From Clostridium sp. CF012 (GTDB lineage: Bacteria > Bacillota > Clostridia > Clostridiales > Clostridiaceae): DNA of 64,000 nucleotides. Positions 36,696-46,179 of this stretch are shown here, piece after piece. The stretch spans positions 62,001 to 126,000 of the forward strand of contig NZ_JAHLEF010000005.1 in the NCBI RefSeq assembly GCF_018861755.1, in the 5' to 3' direction. The notes beneath the pieces are model-generated. The model was not told the origin of the DNA. It did not search any database and worked only from the letters and a program-made list of their open reading frames with translations. The translations under genes were made by a program, and so were the position numbers. The number at the start of each line of letters is the position of its first letter. Position 1 is the stretch's first letter.

Positions 36696-37108
36696 CTAAC
36701 TATTTCAACAATAGATTGATTGGCTTGTTCCAAAACTTCCTTGCTACTTTTATAAGATAATCGTTGTTTCGTTTGTTGAAAACTTAACCACTTATAATCC
36801 ACTACTTCCTCTACTTCAATATGAACAATCTGATCTTGCACCTCAGCTAAAAAATATACAACTTCCTTATTTGTATCTTGTTTTATTAAATATTCTACGG
36901 ATATTCTAAATCCGTCCATTAGCGTAACTGGAAGTCCAGTCTCTTCAAAAACTTCTCTTACTGCTGTTTCCTTTTCACTTTCATTTTTTTCAGCATGCCC
37001 CTTAGGAAACCCCCAGTGTCCATCATTTCTATGACTAATGATTAAAAATTCTAAATTTCCATCTATTTTTCTGTAAATTACCGCACCACATGATTTCTCA
37101 AAATCCAT
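36680..37108 (-). CDS. NUDIX hydrolase, bis(5'-nucleosyl)-tetraphosphatase type
   Basis: A 142-residue NUDIX protein with a full Nudix box beginning GHAEKNESEKETAVREVFEE and ending TGL (GX5EX7REUXEEXGU). The preceding HWGFPKG and the N-terminal EKSCGAVIYRKIDG match the Ap4A hydrolase (MutT-like) branch. It likely removes dinucleoside polyphosphates or damaged nucleotides; substrate not provable. GGGGATTATT precedes the ATG. It stands alone between the kinase and the GntP locus. Confidence 0.88.
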   Translation of the reverse strand: MDFEKSCGAVIYRKIDGNLEFLIISHRNDGHWGFPKGHAEKNESEKETAVREVFEETGLPVTLMDGFRISVEYLIKQDTNKEVVYFLAEVQDQIVHIEVEEVVDYKWLSFQQTKQRLSYKSSKEVLEQANQSIVEIVRNPMK

Positions 37109-37240
37109 AATAATCCCCCATCCCTCAATTTTTAATTACCTTTACAGTTAATGATAGGTTAAATCCATTATTAACTTCTAAAAATATAAGATCTCGCACT
37201 AAAATTATACCATATATTTCAAATTAAACCATAGAAATAT

Positions 37241-37279
37241 AATAACCCAGTATAAAGATTATCTTTATACTGGGTTATT
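37241..37279 (-). terminator. Terminator after the GntP permease gene
   Basis: AATAACCCAGTATAAAGAT and its exact complement are separated by one base, so the hairpin closes with a short loop inside the arms. It lies 35 nt past the permease stop. Confidence 0.7.
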
Positions 37280-37313
37280 ATATTTTATAGTTTAGGAATT
37301 TTTATTTTACTCC

Positions 37314-38693
37314 TTATACAACTCCCATTGATGCAAATATGATAGACACTGCTGTAGCTATAAGTGGTATAACAACTGTACACATTCCAATATCTACATA
37401 TGATTGCTTATGAGTCATGCCTGTTATACCTAATAAAGTTATAACTGCACCATTATGTGGAAGTGAATCAAGCCCGCCACAGGCCATGGCTGCTATTCTA
37501 TGGAATACTTGTGGGCTCATTCCTAAAGCTTGAGCTTTTGCCATATAAATTTCACCTAAGGATCCAAGAGCAATACTTAAACCACCAGATGCTGAGCCTG
37601 TTATACCTGCAAGAATAGTAGTAGACGCTGCTAAGGATATAAGTGGTGTTCCTGGTATTGCAAGTATCCCTGCTTGAATTATAGCGAATGCTCCTAATGT
37701 TTTAATTACATTTCCATAACCAACTTCTGATGCGGTATTTGCAATTGCAAGTAGTGAACCTATAGCCCCTTTATTAACTGTAGTGGTAATGTTTTCAAAA
37801 TTTTTCCAAAATATAATTACACTAGCCACTATAGCAATAACTAAGGATGAAATCAAGCTCCAAATTCCTTGTACTTTTGCCATAGTAATCCCACCAAAAT
37901 CTTTTAAAAATGCTCCATCCATTGTAGCAAAAACATATTTTCCTAAAAGATAGTTACCAACTAATACTATAATTATTGGAGTTATTGCTAAGTAAAACTT
38001 AGGTAATTTAGATAAATCGAATTTATTAATTGCTTCATCTGGATGATTACCATATCCTTCACCTGCAGCCATAGCTTTTTTTGATCTTCTATCAAGCCAT
38101 AACATACCTAGCCCAAACATTATTGATCCTCCAATGATCCCTATAACTGGTGCTGCATAAGCATTTGTTCCAAAGAAAGGCATTGGAATAGCATTTTGTA
38201 TTTGTGGTGTTCCTGGCAAAGCTGTCATCGTAAATGTAAATGCACCAAGTGCTATAGAACCAGGTATAAATCTTTTCGGAATATCTGCTTCTTTAAATAA
38301 TGCTGCTGCAATAGGAAATACTGCGAACGCAACTACGAATAGTGAAACTCCACCATATGTCAATATTGCACAAGATAAAACGACCGATAATATTGCTTTA
38401 CCTTTTCCTAGTTTCTTACTAATTGCATGAGCTATAGCTTTAGCAGCTCCTGAATCATCCATTACCTTACCGAAGATTGCACCTAATATGAATATTGGAA
38501 AATATTGCTTAGCATATGCAGCAAAATTCACCATAAAAACTTCAGTATAGGTAGCTAAAAGATGGGTTTGTCCACCTTGAAACAAAAGAGCGAGCAGTGC
38601 TAAAACTGGCGCTAAAATAAGAACTGAAATTCCTCTGTAGGCCAAATACATAAGTAACCCTAACGAAATAATAATACCTATAACTCCTAACAT
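37314..38693 (-). CDS. GntP-family permease
   Basis: A 459-residue membrane protein with about twelve helices and GntP family stretches such as FGKVMDDSGAAKAIA, TMTALPGTPQIQNAIP and the C-terminal GGLDSLPHNGAVITLL. GntP members import gluconate, but a branch with this build is found with CoA-transferases and ketone-body or hydroxybutyrate genes. It follows the CoA-transferase gene by 71 nt in one operon under a sigma-54 promoter, so uptake of a short-chain hydroxy or keto acid is more likely than gluconate. GGGGAGGG precedes the ATG. Confidence 0.88.
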   Translation of the reverse strand: MLGVIGIIISLGLLMYLAYRGISVLILAPVLALLALLFQGGQTHLLATYTEVFMVNFAAYAKQYFPIFILGAIFGKVMDDSGAAKAIAHAISKKLGKGKAILSVVLSCAILTYGGVSLFVVAFAVFPIAAALFKEADIPKRFIPGSIALGAFTFTMTALPGTPQIQNAIPMPFFGTNAYAAPVIGIIGGSIMFGLGMLWLDRRSKKAMAAGEGYGNHPDEAINKFDLSKLPKFYLAITPIIIVLVGNYLLGKYVFATMDGAFLKDFGGITMAKVQGIWSLISSLVIAIVASVIIFWKNFENITTTVNKGAIGSLLAIANTASEVGYGNVIKTLGAFAIIQAGILAIPGTPLISLAASTTILAGITGSASGGLSIALGSLGEIYMAKAQALGMSPQVFHRIAAMACGGLDSLPHNGAVITLLGITGMTHKQSYVDIGMCTVVIPLIATAVSIIFASMGVV

Positions 38694-38764
38694 AATATTC
38701 CCTCCCCTTAATTCAATTTATTATAGATTAATATAAAAAACACAATAATTATAGAAATTAAAAT

Positions 38765-40315
38765 TTAAAATTTTAAATCCATTCTTTTTTCTTGGAAAAT
38801 TCTTTCATCCATTAAAACTAAGTGTTCTGAAATTATTGGTATGAACCCCATATGCGCTAAAATGTCTTTTTCAAGGTCAACTCCCGGCGCAATTTCAGTA
38901 AGTACTACGCCACTCTCACTAAGTTCAAACACAGCTCTTTCTGTAATATATAATACTGGCTGAGACACATCTATAGCATAATCACCACTAAAGGTAATTT
39001 GCTCAACAGCTTTAATAAATTTATTGGATTTACCTTCTTGTATTATATTTAATATTCCATTCACTATTTCAACATTTAAACCGCCTGCTGTAAAAGTTCC
39101 ACAGAAAACAACTTTTTTGGAGTTTTGAGTTATATTTATAAAACCACCACAACCAGCAATTTTAGGTCCGAATTTACTTACATTTATGTTCCCACGCTCG
39201 TCACATTGTGCAAGACCCAGGAATGCTACATCAAGACCACCTCCATCGTAGAAATCAAATTGATTACTTTGATCTATTATACTTTCAGGATTTATTGCAG
39301 CTCCAAAGCTTAAACCGCCCGCAGGAATTCCCCCTATTGGTCCTGATTCTAAAGTAAGCTTCATTTCGTTACCAATGCCTTCTTCATTTGCCACCATGGA
39401 TATTCCTTCTGGCATTCCTATACCAAGGTTAGTTATGGCATTAGGAATAAGTTCCATTGCTGCTCTTCTAGATATTATTTTTCTTTCATCTAGTTTTAAA
39501 CTCTCAATACTATTCACTGTCATTTTTATTTCCCCATTATAAGATGGGTTATATTGTTCAATAAAGGTTTGCATGTGGTTTTCTGGTTTTGATATTACAA
39601 TAGCATCCACAAGTATTCCTGGAATTTTAACCTTTCTTGGATCAAGAGTACCATTTGCTACAATTTTTTCAACCTGAAGTATTACAATCCCTCCAGAATT
39701 CTTTGCTGCTTGTGCCATAGATAGCCCATCCAATGTTACAGCTTCTTTTTCCATAGTGGCATTTCCACTATCATCGGCATAGGTAGCTCTAATAAGTGCT
39801 ACATTTATAGGGAACGCTTTATAAAACAAGTATTCCTTACCATCGATTTCAATAACTTTAACTATATCTTCCTTTGTGATATCGTTTAACTTACCTCCAT
39901 CAATTCGTGGATCTACAAAAGTTTTTAAACCCACCTGAGTAAGAGTTCCCGGTTTCCCTGCTGCAATATCTCTATAAAGATGAGATATTACACCTTGTGG
40001 AAGATTATAAGCCTGAATTTTATTTTCAAGAGCTAGTTTCGCAAGTTTTGGGGCAAGTCCCCAATGACCACCAATTATTTTTGAAACTAACCCTTCATGT
40101 CCTAGATGGTTTAAACCTTTTGTTTTTCCATCTCCTTGACCAGCTGCATATACTAGCGTTAATTCTTCCGGTTTTTTTGTTTCAATATAATTCTCTTCTA
40201 AAGCCCTGGAAAGCTCTTCGGGGTGACCGCATCCTACAAATCCTCCGAAAGCTACTGTATCCTTATCTTTTATCATTGCTATAGCTTCTTTTAATGTTTT
40301 AAGCTTTGAAATCAT
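38765..40315 (-). CDS. Acyl-CoA:acetate/3-ketoacid CoA-transferase (YdiF type, fused alpha-beta)
   Basis: A 516-residue fusion of the two subunits of class I CoA-transferases. The alpha half has [20 protein letters not shown] and [17 protein letters not shown]; the beta half has LGIGMPEGI and the active-site region [15 protein letters not shown], with the catalytic glutamate in ESG. It moves CoA between short-chain acyl-CoAs and acetate or a keto acid. AGGAGGG precedes the ATG, and a near-perfect sigma-54 promoter lies about 50 nt upstream. With the GntP permease it likely activates an imported acid. Confidence 0.92.
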   Translation of the reverse strand: MISKLKTLKEAIAMIKDKDTVAFGGFVGCGHPEELSRALEENYIETKKPEELTLVYAAGQGDGKTKGLNHLGHEGLVSKIIGGHWGLAPKLAKLALENKIQAYNLPQGVISHLYRDIAAGKPGTLTQVGLKTFVDPRIDGGKLNDITKEDIVKVIEIDGKEYLFYKAFPINVALIRATYADDSGNATMEKEAVTLDGLSMAQAAKNSGGIVILQVEKIVANGTLDPRKVKIPGILVDAIVISKPENHMQTFIEQYNPSYNGEIKMTVNSIESLKLDERKIISRRAAMELIPNAITNLGIGMPEGISMVANEEGIGNEMKLTLESGPIGGIPAGGLSFGAAINPESIIDQSNQFDFYDGGGLDVAFLGLAQCDERGNINVSKFGPKIAGCGGFINITQNSKKVVFCGTFTAGGLNVEIVNGILNIIQEGKSNKFIKAVEQITFSGDYAIDVSQPVLYITERAVFELSESGVVLTEIAPGVDLEKDILAHMGFIPIISEHLVLMDERIFQEKRMDLKF

Positions 40316-40361
40316 GTTCTACCCTCCTAATAAAAATTTTGGTATTATACTAATATTTATT

Positions 40362-40377
40362 AGCAAGTTACGTGCCA
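40362..40377 (-). promoter_or_regulatory. Sigma-54 (-24/-12) promoter of the CoA-transferase operon
   Basis: On the minus strand TGGCAC-GTAAC-TTGCT fits the sigma-54 consensus TGGCACG-N4-TTGCW at every defined base. It lies 47-62 nt upstream of the CoA-transferase ATG. The next gene upstream encodes a sigma-54 activator. I could not pick out a clear upstream activator site between the two. Confidence 0.88.
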
Positions 40378-40599
40378 ACAACTTTTTTTTCAATAATTGC
40401 TATTTTCAAAGGCAAATTCATCATATTTATTTCATAATTCCTGGTAAATATTAAAATCTAATAATTCTGAATGTTCATTTTATTTACACATTTCATTATT
40501 TTTACATAAACTGCCTAGGATACAAATTTTATAACATGTACATCTTTTTTACATATGAATTTTATATACAAATGCTTACTATTTTTAAGTAAAAAAAGA

Positions 40600-40649
40600 T
40601 ACTTATAACTTCTAGCTTGCTATACATAGCTTTCTAAAAGTTATAAGTA
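40600..40649 (-). terminator. Terminator of the sigma-54 activator gene
   Basis: TACTTATAACTT and its complement pair around a 26-nt loop, followed on the minus strand by TCTTTTTTACTT. It separates the activator gene from the sigma-54 promoter of the next operon. Confidence 0.75.
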
Positions 40650-40706
40650 CCTTATTATTTATACATATGCTTTTCTAATTCTAAAAATTTTACATGAATA
40701 ACATAA

Positions 40707-42395
40707 TTACTTATCCAAATTATATTTTTCAATTTTTTTATATAATCCAACCCGACTAATGCCTAATTGCTTTGCTGTCTTATTTTTATTTCCACCATTG
40801 ATTTTTAATTTTTCTTCAATAACTTCTTTTTCAAGTATCTCAATTAATTCTTTTAGGTCGCTAGTTCCTTTATCAAAGTATTTTTTCTTGTTTTTAGCTA
40901 TTCTATCTGGCAATTGTTCTGCGGTTATAAATAATTCAGCATCCATTAGATTTAAAGCTCTTTCAATTACATTCTCAAGTTCTCTTATATTCCCAGGCCA
41001 ATTATAATTGTACAAATAATTCATTGCCTCTTTTGAAATTCCTTCTGCATATATCCCAAGCTTATTGGCAACCTTTTTCATTAGGGAATTAGACAAGTCA
41101 ATTATATCATCTCTTCTATCCCTTAGAGGCGGAATGGTTATTTTCATAACATCAAGTCGATAGTACAAATCCTCCCTAAATTCTACAAGCTTTATGCTTT
41201 CTTCTAAATTTTTATTGGTAGAAGCTATTATTCGAAAATCAATATTTTTAAGAATATTCCCTCCTACCCTTTCAATTTCTTTTTCTTGAATAACCCTCAA
41301 AAGCTTCACTTGCATGTCCATAGGCATATAGCCTATCTCGTCAAGTAATATAGTCCCATTATTTGCTAGTTCAAATTTACCTTTTTTGCCACCTTTTTTA
41401 GCTCCTGTAAAGGCACCCTCTTCATATCCAAACAATTCAGATTCTAATAATTGAGCAGGTATTGCTGCGCAATTTACTTTTATAAATGGTGCAGCTGCTC
41501 TTTTACTTGCACTATGAATAGAATGAGCAAAAAGTTCTTTTCCTGTGCCACTTTCTCCATATATAAGAACATTCGAATCTGTTTTAGCCACTTTTGCAGC
41601 CATTTTTTTTACTTTTTGAATTTCCTCTGAATTTCCTATAATATCTTCAAATGAATATTTTGCTCTTCTTTCTTTTCCAAGCTCATTTTTATAGTATTCA
41701 ATTTCTCTTTCAAGATTCACAAGCTTTTTACTTATAGAATAAAAATTACTCATATCTTTAAATATAACCTTGCCTACTGCACCTACAACCCTTCCTTCTT
41801 TTATTATAGGAATCCTCATAGCTACCATTCTATTTCCACGAATTTCTTGTATTTCTCCAATCTCTTGAATACCAGTTTGTACAACAATATGCATCCTAGT
41901 ATTTTCAATGACTTCTGTGACATGTTTACCTTCAACATCCTCCATATTTATAAATTCTTTATACGCTTTACTCATCATGGTTATTATTCCTTTTTCGTCC
42001 ACAACCACGACCCATTCATTTACTGTATTTAACATTGTATTTAAAATGTCTAGATGTATTTTATCTAAATCAGCCTCTTTTGAGCGAGGGAATATAATTA
42101 GTGCGCCCCTTTCACTTACATCAATTTGTATTGGTGAAACTTTTAATTTTATTGTTTTCCCCTGAAGTTGTAAATCAATTTCTTTTGTAGTTTTAATACT
42201 TTTCATTACTTGGGGAAGTTCACTTTGAAGAATTATCTCTCTGATTTTTCTCTTATCTTGCTGCTTAAATGTTTTTTCAAAGAATTCTTCAGCACATTTA
42301 TTAATAGAAAAAATATTGCAATCAATATCTAAAGCCATTATTGGTTGTTCAATGGCCTCTACAAAATTGTCTACATTACTTTTTATAAAATTCAT
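40707..42395 (-). CDS. Sigma-54-dependent transcriptional activator with PAS domains
   Basis: A 562-residue enhancer-binding protein. Two PAS-like domains occupy the first 230 residues, followed by a short coiled coil, the AAA+ domain with Walker A GESGTGKE, the sigma-54 contact loop [11 protein letters not shown], Walker [12 protein letters not shown], and the C-terminal Fis-type helix-turn-helix [20 protein letters not shown]. It lacks a receiver domain, so the signal is probably sensed directly by the PAS part. GGGGGTG precedes the ATG. It most likely activates the adjacent CoA-transferase-GntP operon, whose promoter is of sigma-54 type. Confidence 0.93.
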   Translation of the reverse strand: MNFIKSNVDNFVEAIEQPIMALDIDCNIFSINKCAEEFFEKTFKQQDKRKIREIILQSELPQVMKSIKTTKEIDLQLQGKTIKLKVSPIQIDVSERGALIIFPRSKEADLDKIHLDILNTMLNTVNEWVVVVDEKGIITMMSKAYKEFINMEDVEGKHVTEVIENTRMHIVVQTGIQEIGEIQEIRGNRMVAMRIPIIKEGRVVGAVGKVIFKDMSNFYSISKKLVNLEREIEYYKNELGKERRAKYSFEDIIGNSEEIQKVKKMAAKVAKTDSNVLIYGESGTGKELFAHSIHSASKRAAAPFIKVNCAAIPAQLLESELFGYEEGAFTGAKKGGKKGKFELANNGTILLDEIGYMPMDMQVKLLRVIQEKEIERVGGNILKNIDFRIIASTNKNLEESIKLVEFREDLYYRLDVMKITIPPLRDRRDDIIDLSNSLMKKVANKLGIYAEGISKEAMNYLYNYNWPGNIRELENVIERALNLMDAELFITAEQLPDRIAKNKKKYFDKGTSDLKELIEILEKEVIEEKLKINGGNKNKTAKQLGISRVGLYKKIEKYNLDK

Positions 42396-42538
42396 ACTAC
42401 ACCCCCTATCCTTTATTTTCTTAATTATCTCATTTATTAATAACCTATCTACATTAATGGTGATATTTACAATTCTACTTATATATACACATACTAATAC
42501 TTATACAAGCTTTTGTAAACTTTATCATTTCAAATTTA

Positions 42539-42590
42539 AACAAACATACAAAAGGCCCCGCAGTGCTGCAAGGCCTTTTGTATGTTTGTT
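42539..42590 (-). terminator. Terminator of the MaoC gene
   Basis: A 19-bp perfect stem (AACAAACATACAAAAGGCC and complement) encloses a loop with an inner GCAG/CTGC pairing. It lies 13 nt past the stop of the hydratase gene. Confidence 0.8.
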
Positions 42591-42602
42591 ATATTTTTAA
42601 TC

Positions 42603-43019
42603 TTATTTTGGTGGCATAACAGTTGCAACGCCTTTAAGTACAATAACTCCATCTTGATTCGTGCATATTGTATTTAATTTTATAATATTTTTTGCGTCGA
42701 ACTTTTCTATAACTTCGACTTCAGCCTTTATTGTATCCCCAAATCTAACTGGTGCTGTAAATTTAAGCTCTTGTCCTAAATAAATAGTGCCAGGTCCCGG
42801 CAATTTCATACCTAACACTGCCGATATGAAGCCCGCTGTTAACATTCCATGAGCAATCCTCCCTTTAAACATAGAAGTTTCTGCTTCCCTTTGGTTTATA
42901 TGAGCTGGATTTAAATCACCAGTTATTCCTGCATAAAGATATACATCCGATTCACTTATAGTTTTTTCAAAAGACCCTTTGTCACCTATATTTATTTCTT
43001 TCATAGTTAAACCTTTCAT
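42603..43019 (-). CDS. MaoC-like (R)-specific enoyl-CoA hydratase
   Basis: A 138-residue MaoC hot-dog protein of PhaJ type. The hydratase 2 motif is present: YLYAGITGDLNPAHINQ with the catalytic Asp and His, followed by FKGRIAHGMLTAGFISAVLG. It hydrates trans-2-enoyl-CoA to (R)-3-hydroxyacyl-CoA. I start at the ATG at 43019, with GGAGG 8 nt upstream; the frame extends further but without a ribosome site. It is not joined to the CoA-transferase operon, although a link in short-chain acyl-CoA metabolism is conceivable. Confidence 0.88.
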   Translation of the reverse strand: MKGLTMKEINIGDKGSFEKTISESDVYLYAGITGDLNPAHINQREAETSMFKGRIAHGMLTAGFISAVLGMKLPGPGTIYLGQELKFTAPVRFGDTIKAEVEVIEKFDAKNIIKLNTICTNQDGVIVLKGVATVMPPK

Positions 43020-43413
43020 TATTAATTCCTCCTTATTATTTTGATAGCCATAAACCATTTCCCTTCATTACCTTACCTATTACTTTTTATAGCAATTTTT
43101 GTGCCATTTAGATCATCCCTTGCGGCAGTTCAACATTAACAGCAGTATTCACATTTAGTTATCTATTTTTTTTCAAATATAATCAAGAACTAAGCTATAT
43201 TATGTTTAGAAAAGTAGTATCCCACCGTAATATCCTTTTGTACCATAATGTTTTTATGGTACAATATAGATTAAAACAATTATACATATTACATTAAATA
43301 CTATTACAGACATGATTAATTATAGCGTTATAAAAATAGATTAAAAACAGCTCATGTATTTTATGACCACATAGTTTCTATGAATCATATTTAATAAAAG
43401 GAGATGATTAACT
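43020..43413 (+). promoter_or_regulatory. Intergenic region between maoC and the tRNA-editing gene, with an 11-bp palindrome
   Basis: This 390-nt stretch between divergent genes has no reading frame I trust. At 43238-43264 TTGTACCATAA and TTATGGTACAA form an 11-bp inverted repeat. TTGTAC could serve as a -35 and ACAATA 17 nt later as a poor -10 pointing toward the editing gene, so the palindrome would overlap the promoter like an operator. Confidence 0.4.
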
Positions 43414-44631
43414 TTGGAAAAGTTATATTATGAAAACCCATATCAAACAGAATTTACAGCTGAGGTAATAAATGTAATAGAAAAGGAAAAAGAGTATCAT
43501 ATTGAACTGGATAAAACCTGTTTTTACCCTGAGGGTGGTGGTCAACCCTGTGACACTGGCCTTATAAATGGCGCCGCAGTAACCTATGTATATGAAAAAG
43601 ACGAAAAAATATATCATGTAGTGGCAGTAAAACCACTGAAAATTCACAAGGTTAAATGTAGTATTGACTTTGATAATCGTTACTACTATATGCAGCAGCA
43701 CCTAGGGCAACATATCCTTTCAGCTTGCATTTCTGATTTATTTAATGCATCTACCATTGGTTTTCACCTTGGCGTGCATTCTACAACGATTGATATTGAT
43801 AAAATTATTCTAGGTGATGAAATTAAAGACTCCGAAAAAAAGGCTAATAAAATAGTTTTAGATAATACTTCGGTAGAGATACTATACCCAAGTAATTCTG
43901 AATTAAAGAAATTAACACTAAAAAAATTTCCAGTAAAAGCTGGTGAAAAAATTAGAATAGTTAAGATAGGCGATATTGATGTAAACCCTTGCTGTGGTAT
44001 ACATCCTAATTCAACTATCGAGGTGCAATTAATTAAGATTATAAAGTTTGAAAACTACAAGAATGGCATGAGAATTGAATTTATCTGTGGTTCAAGAGCA
44101 GTTTCTGATTATGTTTCAAAACATGAAGCCATAGATAAAATGTCTAAACTTTTATCTTGCAATAGTGCTACCCTTTTATCCGAAGTAGACCGGCTTTCCG
44201 GTGAACTTAATAAGGCAATTGCTGAAAAAAGAACATTAACTGCAGCAGTTGCGCAGTATGAAGTTCAAAATATGTTAACAGCAGCTCCAAAAATAGAAGA
44301 CATTAGAGTACTTAAGGTGATTTATGATAATGGTGATTTAAAATACACTAATACCTTAGCAACAAAATTAGTATCTCAACCAAAGGTTATAGTTTTATTC
44401 GGAGTTAAATCTATTGATAAGGCAAATCTTTTATTCATGTGCTCAAAGGATTTAAATATGATTAGCATGAACGCCCTTCTTAAGGATGCCATAACACTTA
44501 TAGATGGAAAGGGTGGTGGAAGCCAACTATCTGCGCAAGGTGGCGGAAAGAATAATAATAATTTAGATTCCTCACTAGATTATGCTTTTAACAAGGTTAA
44601 AGATCATATCATTGCTAGTACTAAAGTTTAA
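43414..44631 (+). CDS. Alanyl-tRNA editing protein, AlaX long form with DHHA1 domain
   Basis: A 405-residue free-standing editing protein that hydrolyses Ser- or Gly-tRNA(Ala). The N-terminal part has LDKTCFYPEGGGQPCDTG, the zinc motif QQHLGQHILSA (HxxxH) and NPCCGIHPNS (CxxxH). The C-terminal DHHA1 domain shows DGKGGGSQLSAQGGG. It corresponds to the editing plus DHHA1 parts of AlaRS without the synthetase. The start is TTG at 43414, with AAAGGAGATGATT upstream. It stands alone on the plus strand and ends at a strong bidirectional terminator. Confidence 0.93.
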   Translation: MEKLYYENPYQTEFTAEVINVIEKEKEYHIELDKTCFYPEGGGQPCDTGLINGAAVTYVYEKDEKIYHVVAVKPLKIHKVKCSIDFDNRYYYMQQHLGQHILSACISDLFNASTIGFHLGVHSTTIDIDKIILGDEIKDSEKKANKIVLDNTSVEILYPSNSELKKLTLKKFPVKAGEKIRIVKIGDIDVNPCCGIHPNSTIEVQLIKIIKFENYKNGMRIEFICGSRAVSDYVSKHEAIDKMSKLLSCNSATLLSEVDRLSGELNKAIAEKRTLTAAVAQYEVQNMLTAAPKIEDIRVLKVIYDNGDLKYTNTLATKLVSQPKVIVLFGVKSIDKANLLFMCSKDLNMISMNALLKDAITLIDGKGGGSQLSAQGGGKNNNNLDSSLDYAFNKVKDHIIASTKV

Positions 44632-44660
44632 TCATATAATTTCAGTGCCAAGCTATTATA

Positions 44661-44728
44661 GGAATATTAAACAAAATAACAAGTCAAAATGTTAATGAAT
44701 TTTGACTTGTTATTTTATTTAATATTCC
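44661..44728. terminator. 30-bp bidirectional terminator
   Basis: Two 30-nt arms (beginning GGAATATTAAACAAAATAAC) pair with one mismatch around an 8-nt loop. The stem touches the stop codon of the NlpC/P60 gene and separates convergent genes. Confidence 0.8.
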
Positions 44729-46110
44729 TAACCTTGCTCTTCCATAAAAATAAAGTCTCTTGCTCCATATAATCCTTCAATATAGGTTTTTCCCTCCTCT
44801 GAAAATTCAATATCCAATGGAGAAACCATTACCTCCCGGACTCTATAATATTTTGCAGTTCCATCCTTCTGTCGTTTATAAAAGCCAGAAAAATCATGGA
44901 TAATATAATGTATCCCCTCTTCTTTTCCAAGGTATAGCATCGCATGTCCACTCATATAAACTGGTGTTCCAGGTTTCAATTTATCCAATAGCTTTTCCCT
45001 ATCTTCAATAGTCATAGTTTCTGGCATTTCATAGAAAATACCAACTGCAAGTTCTCCCTGCTCTTCTGCATTTCTAGGAAGATTTATACCCATAGTTCTA
45101 TAGACATCCATAATTAAGCTTGCACAATCTCTTGAATTAAACGTTCCACCCCAACCGTATCTTTCACCTGTGAATTTGAAGGTATGAATTAGGATGTTTT
45201 CTCTAGTATAGGGTAAATATCCTTGTGAAACCTCCTCATTTCTTGCAATTAAAGCAACTTTAAACTCTACATTGCCACTATTATTTCTCGTTGGAAGTTT
45301 AACCACATAATTACCTGTAGGATTTTGCCCATAAATATCTTCCTTTATTTCATCAATACCTACAAGTGGTATTTTAATACCCATATCAAATTTCACTTCT
45401 GATAGTTGTTCATCCAAGGGATTATAATTTGTAAATACCCTTTTCCCTGTAGTTACTATAAAGTCTTTTGTATTGTGATAATCAAAAAGCTCTTGTTTAT
45501 TACAAATCGCCACATCTTTTTCAGGTATCCAAGCTAAATAGTTGTACATCTGTGCCAAATACCATTTATTATCCACACTTTTATGAAGAATTACAAGTGG
45601 TTCAACAGGAAAAACCGCAGTCTCTTGAAACCTATCAAACTCATAGTTATCTCCAATATTAAATACTGTATCATAGGTTGGGAATGTCCTCATGACAGTC
45701 TTTTTAATAGATATTCCATATTTAATATTATTTGTGTCCGTTAACCCATTAATATTACAATTCTCTATTAACTTATTATAATATTCTGGCCTAACTAATT
45801 TTCCATCCCCATGGTATCTCTCACATTTGGGAATACAACTAATAGAGTTTATCTTGTCTATTAAATCACTTTTACTAAGTGATGCACTATAATTTTCTAA
45901 GTCCACAATAGTTGCTACGTTTTTTTTGCTTTTCCTTTTATATGCCTCTATCTTCTGAATATTCATAATGACTTTATTCAAATCAAGAGATTTCATCCAA
46001 TTTTTTGCATAGAGCATTTCTTCCTTTAAGTCTGGAATATTTGAAATAAAGAGCTTATCTGCTTTTAGGGTCCATAGCTTCTGCGGAGATAGATTTCCTT
46101 CAATACTCAT
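44728..46110 (-). CDS. NlpC/P60 family peptidase with SH3 domain
   Basis: A protein of 460 residues. The first half matches the NlpC/P60 stabilising region and an SH3b-type domain (KWYLAQMYNYLAWIPEKDVA). The C-terminal catalytic domain has YGWGGTFNSRDCASLIMDVY with the nucleophile cysteine, and SGHAMLYLGK and YIIHDFSG with the His pair. These enzymes cut gamma-D-Glu-diamino acid bonds of peptidoglycan stem peptides. No signal peptide is evident, odd for a wall enzyme; the catalytic set suggests action on recycled muropeptides or export by another route. The start is uncertain: 46110 has AGGGGGA about 12 nt upstream, 46134 has no clear site. Confidence 0.85.
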   Translation of the reverse strand: MSIEGNLSPQKLWTLKADKLFISNIPDLKEEMLYAKNWMKSLDLNKVIMNIQKIEAYKRKSKKNVATIVDLENYSASLSKSDLIDKINSISCIPKCERYHGDGKLVRPEYYNKLIENCNINGLTDTNNIKYGISIKKTVMRTFPTYDTVFNIGDNYEFDRFQETAVFPVEPLVILHKSVDNKWYLAQMYNYLAWIPEKDVAICNKQELFDYHNTKDFIVTTGKRVFTNYNPLDEQLSEVKFDMGIKIPLVGIDEIKEDIYGQNPTGNYVVKLPTRNNSGNVEFKVALIARNEEVSQGYLPYTRENILIHTFKFTGERYGWGGTFNSRDCASLIMDVYRTMGINLPRNAEEQGELAVGIFYEMPETMTIEDREKLLDKLKPGTPVYMSGHAMLYLGKEEGIHYIIHDFSGFYKRQKDGTAKYYRVREVMVSPLDIEFSEEGKTYIEGLYGARDFIFMEEQG

Positions 46111-46179
46111 TATAAATATAATCCCCCTTTTCATATCTATCTTATTTTTACTATTAATAAACGAAGTATTTTTTTAGTC

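Noticed and set aside
36548-36760. Plus-strand frame of 70 codons near the NUDIX gene
   Set aside because: It runs through the NUDIX terminator and gene end in antisense and has no ribosome site.
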